Shown here one piece after another: positions 1 to 5,751 of a DNA stretch of 5,896 nt. The translations under genes were made by a program, and so were the position numbers. Source of the DNA: Lachnospiraceae bacterium UBA3643 (GTDB lineage Bacteria; Bacillota; Clostridia; Lachnospirales; Lachnospiraceae). Location: the NCBI GenBank assembly GCA_002373855.1, contig DFKO01000238.1, positions 1,616-7,511 of the forward strand. Reading direction: 5' to 3'. Position 1 is the stretch's first letter. Every line of letters starts with the position of its first letter. The notes beneath the pieces were generated by a model, which saw only the letters and a list, made by a program, of their open reading frames with translations, made no database searches and was not told the DNA's origin.

Positions 1-445
1 CGAGGATATGGACAAGATTCTCGGTTTTGAGAGCGGAGCAGATGATTATATCACAAAACCTTTTAATGTTCTTGAGGTAAAGGCACGTATTAAAGCGGTT
101 CTGCGCCGTAACGATTCGATCCGGAAAAAGCAGAAAGTCAGCGAGATCAGAAACGGTGATTTCTGTTTTGATGTGAGCAACAGGCGCGTATTTATCATGG
201 ATGACGAGGTCAACCTGACCCAGAGAGAGTTTGAGATACTTGAACTTTTGGTACTCAATCCCGGCAAGGTATACTCAAGAGCAGACCTCCTCGCAGAGAT
301 ATGGGGAGATGGCGGAGCCGGTGATGAGAGAAGCGTGGATGTTTATATCAGACGTATCAGAGAAAAGATAGAGGAACAGCCGAGCAGCCCTAAATATCTC
401 CAGACCAAGTGGGGACTCGGATACTTCTATAACGGTCAGTCATAA
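1..445 (+). CDS. Response regulator, OmpR/PhoB family (5' end outside window)
   Basis: The cytoplasmic DNA-binding half of a two-component system; the 5' end is cut by the window edge. The reading frame is open from the first full codon (base 2), so the ATG at 8 is an internal methionine and not a start. What remains is the C-terminal third of a receiver domain, including the conserved GADDYITKPF stretch. Its lysine (56-58) and cis-proline (59-61) are the usual switch residues; the phospho-acceptor Asp lies upstream, out of view. After a short linker comes a winged-helix Trans_reg_C domain (about 155-435) with the family signatures LTQREFEILELL, the recognition-helix region RSVDVYIRRIREKI, and a C-terminal GLGYFY beta-hairpin. 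The gene ends 17 nt before the histidine kinase, so the two are almost certainly co-transcribed and the kinase is its partner. The target genes cannot be inferred. It resembles the WalR/PhoP/PhoB group, but the fragment does not justify a specific name. Confidence 0.96.
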   Translation, partial: EDMDKILGFESGADDYITKPFNVLEVKARIKAVLRRNDSIRKKQKVSEIRNGDFCFDVSNRRVFIMDDEVNLTQREFEILELLVLNPGKVYSRADLLAEIWGDGGAGDERSVDVYIRRIREKIEEQPSSPKYLQTKWGLGYFYNGQS

Positions 446-450
446 AGACC

Positions 451-456
451 GGAGGG
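451..456 (+). promoter_or_regulatory. Ribosome binding site that fixes the TTG start of the kinase
   Basis: A GGAGGG box lies 6 nt before TTG at 463. There is no in-frame ATG before residue 37, which is already at the end of the first membrane segment. The box and the needed N-terminal helix together support the TTG start. Confidence 0.8.
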
Positions 457-462
457 ATATCA

Positions 463-1917
463 TTGCTAAAAGCAATCAGAAGTTTTATAAAAAGTCATAA
501 ATTTCTGCACAGTTTAAAAATTCAGCTGCTTACAGTTTTGCTTGTGCTGGGAGCAGCTGTTCTTTTTGTGATGCGTGGCCTGATGATGAGCAATATATAT
601 GAGAGAAATCTTGAGGCCAAGACAAATGAGCTTTTGTCAAAGGTTCAGTCAGTCGCAAACCATATGGAAGCATACGATTTTATGGGAGACCAGACATCAG
701 AGAGCATAAGGAGCGAGCTGTCACTGCTGGTGGTCCTGGCGGAAGGCAGGGTCATGGTGACTGATTCCCAGTACAGGATCATATATGATTCATACTCAAA
801 AAATGTCGGAGGCTTTATTGATTCCGAGCAGGTACTCAGGGCAATGGGAGGCAATGAAGCTGCCAGCGTCGATGAGACAGGCGGATATATAAATGTCTCC
901 GTACCGATATATTACAGGCAGGTGGACACGATTCATCCAAAGGGGACGGTATATGTCCAGGCTTCCCTTCAGAATCTGAATAATGAGATGAAGAAGATGA
1001 AGAGCAGGAGCCTGTTAATAGTATTTGTCACATGGATCATATACGGAGGACTGTCGTATGTGGTCGCAGTACTATTCTCGATGCCACTCAACCATCTCTC
1101 AAAAGCAATAGAGAGCGTCGCCAGTTTTGAGGACAGCGATATACTGCCGGAGGGATATTATGAGACAGAAGGTATTGCAAAGTCTTTTAACGCCCAGAGG
1201 TCGAGACTCAAATCCTTGGATGACTCCCGTCAGGAATTTGTATCAAATGTCTCACATGAGTTAAAAACACCGTTGGCAGCCATGAAGGTACTGGCAGATT
1301 CCCTCATCACTCAGGGGGATGCGCCCATCGAGATGTACAGGGATTTCATGACGGATATAGCCGATGAGATAGACAGGGAAAACAAGATAATCACGGATCT
1401 ATTAACACTTGTCCACATGGATCAGGGCAAGGAGGGCCTGAACCTTGAGAGAGTGGAAGTAAACGGCATGATCGAGCTCATTAACAAGAGACTTACACCG
1501 ATTGCTAATGAGAGTGATGTCGAGATTGTCTTTGAGACTACCGCAGAAAACATCTATGCTGACATAGATGAGGTAAAGATGACGCTGGCCATCACAAACC
1601 TGATTGAGAATGCCATCAAATATAATCACAGAGAGGGTACGGTCAGAGTATTTACAAATGTAGAGCATCAGTTCCTTGTGATAGAAGTGAGCGATAACGG
1701 AATAGGTATACCGAAAGAATCCCTGCCCCATATTTATGAGAGGTTTTACAGAGTGGATAAATCCCATTCCAAAGAGATAGGCGGAACGGGACTCGGTCTC
1801 CCTATTACGAGAAAAATCATACTGCTCCACAGAGGCTCAATCAAATGTGAGAGCGAGAAAAACAAGGGCACCGTATTTACGGTCAGAATACCGGCTAACA
1901 GAGGTAATCAGGCGTGA
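463..1917 (+). CDS. Membrane sensor histidine kinase (HAMP-HisKA-HATPase_c)
   Basis: A 484-residue sensor kinase that autophosphorylates on histidine and passes the phosphate to the response regulator encoded just upstream. Order of parts: cytoplasmic basic N-terminus, membrane helix 1 (about 20-37), an extracytoplasmic sensor of about 145 residues (38-182) with a PDC/Cache-like look, membrane helix 2 (about 184-206), and a HAMP linker (about 207-257, with PLNHLSKAIE and a late FN). Next are the HisKA H-box SHELKTP with phospho-acceptor His265 and Thr269 of the phosphatase motif, then the ATPase domain. The ATPase has N-box NLIENAIKYN (379-388), G1 DNGIGIP (411-417), F-box YERFYRVD and G2 GGTGLGL (440-446). 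All catalytic boxes are intact. The domain order is that of the PhoR/WalK/ResE group, but there is no cytoplasmic PAS domain between HAMP and HisKA, which argues against WalK proper. The ligand is unknown. The stop codon is built into the terminator stem. Confidence 0.95.
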   Translation: MLKAIRSFIKSHKFLHSLKIQLLTVLLVLGAAVLFVMRGLMMSNIYERNLEAKTNELLSKVQSVANHMEAYDFMGDQTSESIRSELSLLVVLAEGRVMVTDSQYRIIYDSYSKNVGGFIDSEQVLRAMGGNEAASVDETGGYINVSVPIYYRQVDTIHPKGTVYVQASLQNLNNEMKKMKSRSLLIVFVTWIIYGGLSYVVAVLFSMPLNHLSKAIESVASFEDSDILPEGYYETEGIAKSFNAQRSRLKSLDDSRQEFVSNVSHELKTPLAAMKVLADSLITQGDAPIEMYRDFMTDIADEIDRENKIITDLLTLVHMDQGKEGLNLERVEVNGMIELINKRLTPIANESDVEIVFETTAENIYADIDEVKMTLAITNLIENAIKYNHREGTVRVFTNVEHQFLVIEVSDNGIGIPKESLPHIYERFYRVDKSHSKEIGGTGLGLPITRKIILLHRGSIKCESEKNKGTVFTVRIPANRGNQA

Positions 1918-1950
1918 TATTATAAAAATTTCATGCCTGATTTTTTATTT
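1906..1950 (+). terminator. Intrinsic terminator of the two-component operon
   Basis: AATCAGGCGTGA (1906-1917) pairs with TCATGCCTGATT (1931-1942) as a 12-bp stem with one G-U pair, followed by a T-rich run to 1950. The left arm contains the last codons and the TGA stop of the kinase. On the opposite strand no U-run follows this stem, so it should act only in the + direction. Confidence 0.85.
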
Positions 1951-1951
1951 T

Positions 1952-1970
1952 TCAGATATTGTATATCTGA
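1952..1970. repeat. Perfect inverted repeat just beyond the comEC stop
   Basis: TCAGATAT (1952-1959) and ATATCTGA (1963-1970) are perfect complements around a 3-nt loop. The hairpin starts immediately after the comEC stop codon (1971-1973, - strand). Reading in the comEC direction, the next bases are A-rich, not T-rich, so this is not a normal intrinsic terminator. It may be an mRNA 3'-end stabiliser, or chance in AT-rich DNA. Confidence 0.5.
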
Positions 1971-4253
1971 TCATTGTCTGTAAGAGTTTACAGTTACATT
2001 GTCATGATATAATTTAAGCGTTATCGCTCCGAGTTCGGGTGTCAGTAATATACCGGCACCCGTATTTTTTAGCCTGTCTATGACAACCTGCTTTGGATGA
2101 CCGTATGAATTATGTGCAGCACATGATATCAGTGCGATACGGGGATTATGCAGATTTATGGTGCTCTCCATTGATGAAGTATCCGAGCCGTGATGTGCAA
2201 CCTTCAGGAAGGTCAGGTTGCTTAGGTTTATATTATTATTAAATGCATATTCCGTATATAATTTCTCCGATTCCATGGTGGCATCACCTGTAAGCAGTCC
2301 CCGGATATTTCCATACTGCATATATAAAACCATAGAGTATTCATTTTTATCTTCACATAAGTATCCTGCAGGCGGATTGATGACATCAAATGTAAGGTCT
2401 TTAAACTTTAGGGTGTCTCCCCGGCTTAAATAAAGAATATTAATTCCAAGTGAAGATGCTGTGTCAATAATATCTTTGGCATCTTCTTTTATCGTTGCGG
2501 AGCCCGGCAGGGCAATATTCCTGATTTTGAAATTGTATTTTTTATAATCATTTAAAATATCAAGAAGCCCGCTGTAATGGTCTGCGTCGGGATGGGATAC
2601 CATCCAGTAGGAAATCTCTGATATCCCGTTATATTCTAAATACGGCTCCAGGACATAGTCGGTCATCATGTCATTGCTGGAACTGCCACCGTCTATCATA
2701 AAAGCAGCATTACCGTATCTGATACATAAGCCGTCGCCCTGGCCCACATCAATCATGGTTATGTCTATGCCAAAGTGCACGGGGATAAATAATACAAGCA
2801 GGGTCAGGATTATGCCAAGGCGCTTTCCGAAACTGAATTTTAGAAGAAATCTGTGAAAGCCGTACTTTTCAAGAATGTCATCCTCCCTGTGATAAGCAAG
2901 ATAAAGTGAGATGCAGATAAGCGTAATGCAGGCAAGGTAATAGATACAGAGTTTTATAAAATGAGGATGGCCTGTGATTATCCTGCTAAATGGGAGGTTC
3001 AGAGATATATTGCAGACATTTTCGTAAATCATCAGAATGATATGGCAGACATATCCCGGGATTTTTGCAAACGGATAAAAGATAAAAGCAGAAACCATCG
3101 TAATGATGGCCAGTATGATAAGCACACTCATAAGGGGGATTATCAGAATATTTATCAGTACGGAATATGGCGGAAATTCATAATAATAAAAAGCAATTAA
3201 CGGAAAAGTAAAAAGGCTGACCGAAAGGCATGAGAGAAAACTGTTAATGAGTTTACCTATCCACGGATGCATGAATTCATAATCTGAGGATAATACTGAT
3301 GAAAATATTCTGATGCCGATTACAGCCATAAATGACATATAAAAACCTGCATTGCAAAGGACAAGAGGATTACTGACAGTCAGTATAAGTGCGGCAATGG
3401 AAAGCGCTGTCAGACTGTCGTATGTCCTGTGAAGGGGTTTTGCAAGGAGCATCATGATAAACATGAATACTGCCCTGAATACGGATACTCCGGGCCCAAT
3501 CATATATGCGTAGCTGATTATGATAAACACACTGACCGGTATGCAGATCAGGAGCGGGATACGGAGTTTTCGTAGAATTGTAAATATCGCCATACCGATT
3601 ATACTGATGTGAAGGCCGCTTATGGCCAGGATATGGGCAATACCGCTGCTCTGGTATAAATCCTTGACATCTGCATCAAGGGAGGCCTTATCGCCAAAGA
3701 GCATGGCGTTGATGATTGTACCGTCTGTTTCTCCAAAGCAGACAAGTGATATCCTGATCAGGTTCTGCTTCAGGTTAAATAGATATTCTCTATACCGAGA
3801 GTATTCGGCAGATTTGCCGTTTAATTTACATTTATATACAGGCATGTCATATCCGAGAGACTTATAATATTTCCTTAAATCAAACTCCCCGGGATTTGAT
3901 GCTTCTTTAAATGCACCGGCTTTACCTGATACGGAAATATAGGAGCCGGTTTCAGGCATGGTCCCATCATTTCCATCATACGAAAAATAGCATATGACAC
4001 TGATGCTTCCGGATTCACAGAAAGCTTTTTTCATATATATCAACAGTTTGTCATCTTTGATCTGCTTATCCGTGACATAGCCTGTCAGGGTTATATATTC
4101 ACCCTCTTCATAAAGCACCGTTTCAGGTAATTTATAAAAAACATGCACGTAAATAAATATGCCTGTGACAATGATCAGGCATATTAAAGCCAGAGGACGA
4201 CGTTTTAAATTAAAAATAAAACCGTCCAGATAAAAACGTTTTTCTTCACTCAT
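1971..4253 (-). CDS. comEC: ComEC/Rec2 DNA-uptake channel protein
   Basis: A 760-residue polytopic membrane protein, normal length for full ComEC. In competent bacteria ComEC moves single-stranded DNA across the cytoplasmic membrane, and its C-terminal domain is thought to degrade the other strand. Visible parts: two hydrophobic stretches near the N-terminus (about 20-40), a DUF4131/OB-like extracytoplasmic region (about 45-165), the Competence domain with many membrane helices (about 175-455) including AMLFGD (183-188) and ILAISGLH (208-215), and a further membrane segment (about 479-491). A metallo-beta-lactamase domain follows (about 496-750): DVGQGD 502-507, DGG 521-523, SHPDADH 553-559, GDA 656-658, HHG 687-689 and NSYGHP 715-720. 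The metal-binding residues all look present, so the protein appears intact. The ATG at 4253-4251 is the only reasonable start: an in-frame TGA lies three codons upstream and the next Met is residue 74. No clear Shine-Dalgarno precedes it. It stands alone, divergent from the structured RNA and convergent with the kinase. Whether this organism is naturally competent cannot be judged here. Confidence 0.96.
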   Translation of the reverse strand: MSEEKRFYLDGFIFNLKRRPLALICLIIVTGIFIYVHVFYKLPETVLYEEGEYITLTGYVTDKQIKDDKLLIYMKKAFCESGSISVICYFSYDGNDGTMPETGSYISVSGKAGAFKEASNPGEFDLRKYYKSLGYDMPVYKCKLNGKSAEYSRYREYLFNLKQNLIRISLVCFGETDGTIINAMLFGDKASLDADVKDLYQSSGIAHILAISGLHISIIGMAIFTILRKLRIPLLICIPVSVFIIISYAYMIGPGVSVFRAVFMFIMMLLAKPLHRTYDSLTALSIAALILTVSNPLVLCNAGFYMSFMAVIGIRIFSSVLSSDYEFMHPWIGKLINSFLSCLSVSLFTFPLIAFYYYEFPPYSVLINILIIPLMSVLIILAIITMVSAFIFYPFAKIPGYVCHIILMIYENVCNISLNLPFSRIITGHPHFIKLCIYYLACITLICISLYLAYHREDDILEKYGFHRFLLKFSFGKRLGIILTLLVLFIPVHFGIDITMIDVGQGDGLCIRYGNAAFMIDGGSSSNDMMTDYVLEPYLEYNGISEISYWMVSHPDADHYSGLLDILNDYKKYNFKIRNIALPGSATIKEDAKDIIDTASSLGINILYLSRGDTLKFKDLTFDVINPPAGYLCEDKNEYSMVLYMQYGNIRGLLTGDATMESEKLYTEYAFNNNINLSNLTFLKVAHHGSDTSSMESTINLHNPRIALISCAAHNSYGHPKQVVIDRLKNTGAGILLTPELGAITLKLYHDNVTVNSYRQ

Positions 4254-4254
4254 A

Positions 4255-4300
4255 TTTAATCAGCTGGGATGGGGTCCGGAAATCAGACCTTCTGATTAAA
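4255..4300. promoter_or_regulatory. Nested inverted repeats between comEC and the structured RNA
   Basis: TTTAATCAG (4255-4263) and CTGATTAAA (4292-4300) are perfect 9-nt complements. Inside them AATCAGA (4281-4287) and TCTGATT (4291-4297) form a second perfect 7-bp repeat around CCT. The word AATCAG therefore occurs three times in 46 nt. The outer arm on the comEC side ends one base before its start codon. This could be an operator shared by the divergent transcription units or a hairpin in the comEC leader covering its start region. The repeats are seen directly; the role is inferred. Confidence 0.5.
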
Positions 4301-4307
4301 GATAGGA

Positions 4308-4313
4308 TATAAC
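4308..4313 (+). promoter_or_regulatory. Candidate -10 element for the structured RNA
   Basis: TATAAC on the + strand would place the transcription start near the G-run at 4319-4323, about 30 nt before the first strong pairing of the RNA. No good TTGACA-like -35 is seen 16-18 nt upstream, so the promoter call is weak. Confidence 0.4.
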
Positions 4314-4318
4314 CAAAA

Positions 4319-4604
4319 GGGGGAGATGGCAAGAGGTTTTTGAGAGAGGTGTGGAACGTCCGGATGTGCGTATGAATTCTGCCCCGGACCGGTGCAACGC
4401 ATACGCCAAACTAACTGCCAACATCCCTCTAATGATTTGAGCCATGCGAGCCGGGAAAAGCATCCGTCTCGCAGCCCTGTCTCAAATCATAAGAGGATGT
4501 AAGCAGTGGATTTCGTCGTATGCTAAATACGCACCGTTAATTGTCCGGGACAGAAGCTCATACGCACACCTATGACGATTCCCACCATTATGGTGGGAGT
4601 TTTT
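4319..4604 (+). ncRNA. Structured non-coding RNA, family not assigned
   Basis: This stretch has no plausible protein gene but folds by eye into one long rod. Pairs from the outside in: GGTG(T)GGAA 4348-4356 with 4579-4586; CGTC 4357-4360 with 4574-4577; an 11-bp helix 4365-4375 with 4558-4568; TTCTG 4377-4381 with 4551-4555; CCCGGAC 4383-4389 with 4543-4549; CGGTGC 4390-4395 with 4531-4536; GCATACG 4399-4405 with 4517-4523; ACTGC 4414-4418 with 4503-4507; ACATCC 4421-4426 with 4495-4500; ATGATTTGAG 4432-4441 with 4481-4490; TGCGAG 4445-4450 with 4468-4473; and an apical CGG/CCG closing a GAAAAGCAT loop. An internal loop near 4406-4413/4508-4516 and a bulge at 4537-4542 interrupt the rod. Strand is set by the U-tailed terminator. 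Length and rod shape recall 6S RNA, and raiA RNA is another candidate, but I recognise no diagnostic sequence of either. It does not look like tmRNA, RNase P RNA or SRP RNA. Existence as a structured RNA is well supported; start point and identity are not. Confidence 0.75.
4581..4604 (+). terminator. Intrinsic terminator of the structured RNA
   Basis: CCCACCA (4581-4587) and TGGTGGG (4591-4597) form a 7-bp stem with a TTA loop, followed by AG and five Ts. The left arm also lies in the outermost closing stem of the RNA (4579-4586 with 4348-4356), so the two pairings exclude each other. No U-run exists on the other strand. Confidence 0.85.
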
Positions 4605-4628
4605 GTGTTTAGGATATGTAAAAATAGA

Positions 4629-4658
4629 TTCATATATTATCTTTAGTTGTGTTATAAT
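4629..4658 (+). promoter_or_regulatory. Promoter of the rpn-family gene
   Basis: A consensus extended -10 element, TGTTATAAT (4650-4658), has a TTCATA -35-like hexamer (4629-4634) 18 nt upstream. Transcription from about 4665 would give a leader of about 170 nt before the ATG at 4835. The leader is AT-rich and holds no convincing hairpin or ORF; the only repeat noticed is GGTCAT at 4789 and 4802. The promoter lies beyond the terminator of the preceding RNA, so the gene can be expressed independently. Confidence 0.7.
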
Positions 4659-4834
4659 AAATTTGTAAGCGGATTTTCAGTAGTATATTTTTATTTAATC
4701 ATTTTAGTCATTCATTTAGTTTCAGAAATTCTTGCTTATGGAACCCATCCCACTTTTTTAGCAGGAATGATGAGACAGTTGTTTTACCGGTCATTGTTCC
4801 TGGTCATATTTTATTTATCGAAAGGAGCATATAT

Positions 4835-5683
4835 ATGGTAAAACAGAGAATGATGAAAAAATTTGAAGAATTGGTATTTTCTGACAATTTTATGTTCGGA
4901 AAAGTTATGGAAGATTCCGGGCTTTGTAGAGAGGTATTGGAATGCCTTTTACAAAGGGATGTAGACATACTGACAACTGTTGAAACAGAAAAAGAAATTA
5001 AGTATACATCCAGTGGAAAGCCCATAAGACTTGATGTTTACAATGAAGACAGTGACGGTTCGGTATATGATGTTGAAATGGAAAATCTTAATAAGAAAAC
5101 CATTGAATCTCATCAATTACCACAGAGAAGCAGGTTTTATCAGGCATCTATAGATGTTGATTTTTTGGAAAAGAAGAATTCTTACAAAACATTGCCACAT
5201 AGTGATGTAATATTTATATGTACGTTTGATCCATTTAGGCAGGGATTATGTAAATATACTTTTCACGAGAGATGTGATGAAAAAATAGACATTTTCCTTA
5301 ATGATGGTACAGCAAAAACATTTTTTAATTGCACCTATGACGGAAATGATGTGTCGGATGAACTAAAGGAACTATATCTGTATATCAGAAATGGAAAACC
5401 GACAGGTCGACTTACGAAAAAAATAGATGAAGCTGTTATGATAGGCAGACGTAATGAGTTATGGAGGACACAATATATGAGAGAATGGGTTGCTCTGCAA
5501 GATGCAAAAGATGAGGGCCGCGAAGAAGGCCGCGAAGAAGGTCGTGAAGAGGGCCAATTGTTAGCATATATGGAATTAGTTAAAGATGGAGATATTTCGA
5601 TAGAGAAAGCGGCTTCAAGATTTGGTATCAGCCCTGAAAAATTTAGGAAAATGATGGATGAAAAATCATTGTTTGTAGTATAA
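4835..5683 (+). CDS. Rpn-family PD-(D/E)XK nuclease / transposase-like protein
   Basis: A 282-residue member of the Rpn family (recombination-promoting nuclease; also annotated as PD-(D/E)XK transposase family, TIGR01784-like). Known members are DNA endonucleases, and several E. coli Rpn proteins act in phage defence; true transposition is unproven. The start is clear: AAAGGAG at 4821-4827, 7 nt before ATG. The nuclease core covers about residues 10-190: RLDVYNED with candidate Asp67, then YDVEMEN with Glu81 and Glu83 in the E-x-(Q/K) position, then QRSRFYQASID and the family-typical VIFICTFDPF (125-134) and YTFHERC (141-147). The C-terminal part has an Arg/Glu-rich helix with GREE repeats (228-240) and a short helix-turn-helix-like tail ISIEKAASRFGISPEKF (254-270). 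The gene is clearly more AT-rich than the kinase gene and carries its own promoter and terminator, which fits an acquired cassette. No terminal inverted repeats or target duplications are seen. A second start inside the gene may yield a C-terminal antitoxin-like protein. Confidence 0.88.
   Translation: MVKQRMMKKFEELVFSDNFMFGKVMEDSGLCREVLECLLQRDVDILTTVETEKEIKYTSSGKPIRLDVYNEDSDGSVYDVEMENLNKKTIESHQLPQRSRFYQASIDVDFLEKKNSYKTLPHSDVIFICTFDPFRQGLCKYTFHERCDEKIDIFLNDGTAKTFFNCTYDGNDVSDELKELYLYIRNGKPTGRLTKKIDEAVMIGRRNELWRTQYMREWVALQDAKDEGREEGREEGREEGQLLAYMELVKDGDISIEKAASRFGISPEKFRKMMDEKSLFVV
5463..5467 (+). promoter_or_regulatory. Internal ribosome binding site within rpn
   Basis: GGAGG sits 9 nt before the in-frame ATG at 5477. 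It is encoded by the Trp-Arg codons TGG AGG (residues 210-211). A perfect box at good spacing before an in-frame Met is unlikely to be common by chance in this AT-rich gene. Confidence 0.55.
5477..5683 (+). CDS. Candidate intragenic small protein (RpnS-like), same frame as rpn
   Basis: Starting at Met215 of the Rpn protein, this would be a separately translated 68-residue protein identical to its C-terminus. It contains the charged GREE repeat helix and the ISIEKAASRFGISPEKF tail but none of the nuclease residues. In E. coli, rpn genes are known to encode a full-length nuclease (RpnL) and, from an internal start, a small C-terminal protein (RpnS) that oligomerises and blocks the nuclease. The same layout is visible here: GGAGG, 9-nt spacing, ATG, with the boundary just after the nuclease domain. 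Function is inferred from that analogy. The alternative is that the box is a by-product of codon choice and only the long protein is made. Confidence 0.45.
   Translation: MREWVALQDAKDEGREEGREEGREEGQLLAYMELVKDGDISIEKAASRFGISPEKFRKMMDEKSLFVV
5516..5551 (+). repeat. 12-nt tandem repeat, three units, coding GREE
   Basis: GGCCGCGAAGAA occurs twice exactly (5516-5527, 5528-5539) and once with three wobble changes (5540-5551). The unit is a multiple of three, so gain or loss of a copy keeps the frame and lengthens or shortens the charged helix of the Rpn C-terminus by four residues. Confidence 0.9.
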
Positions 5684-5712
5684 TGACAACGCAAACATAT
5701 TGTGTATGACAG

Positions 5713-5738
5713 CGCTCACCAATTTGGTGAGCGTTTTT
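5713..5738 (+). terminator. Intrinsic terminator after rpn
   Basis: CGCTCACC (5713-5720) and GGTGAGCG (5726-5733) form a perfect 8-bp stem with an AATTT loop followed by five Ts. It ends the rpn unit and lies only 13 nt before the next start codon. Confidence 0.88.
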
Positions 5739-5751
5739 AGGGAAGATATAT

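Noticed and set aside
1402..1830. 142-codon open frame opposite the kinase gene
   Set aside because: It lies fully antisense to the conserved HisKA/ATPase coding region and its product has no recognisable motif.
2961..3200. 79-codon plus-strand frame inside comEC
   Set aside because: Antisense to the membrane part of comEC, with no family motif; the comEC frame is intact and clearly the real gene.
4328..4345. ATG GCA AGA GGT TTT TGA after a GGGGGAG run, a possible five-codon leader peptide
   Set aside because: The purine run touches the ATG with almost no spacing and the peptide shows no runs of regulatory codons; it is more likely the 5' end of the structured RNA.
4366..4604. Group II intron ribozyme, suggested by GTGCG at 4366
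   Set aside because: No domain V hairpin or branch-point domain VI is visible, there is no reverse transcriptase, and the sequence instead folds as a single rod.
4319..4604. RNase P RNA, tmRNA or large SRP RNA
   Set aside because: The hallmark sequences (GAGGAAAGUCC and ACAGAAA of RNase P, the tRNA-like ends of tmRNA, the Alu domain and GGAA-capped helix 8 of SRP RNA) are not present.
4647..4841. 64-codon open frame with a hydrophobic product before rpn
   Set aside because: It begins with a TTG inside the extended -10 promoter, has no ribosome binding site, overlaps the rpn start, and resembles no family; AT-rich DNA easily gives such a frame.
4835..5683. rpn as the transposase of an insertion sequence
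   Set aside because: No terminal inverted repeats or target-site duplications are seen around it; the transposase label of this family is historical and the fold is a nuclease.
5335..5694. 119-codon minus-strand frame with RPSS repeats
   Set aside because: The repeats are only the reverse reading of the GREE tandem repeat in rpn; no ribosome binding site or family match.
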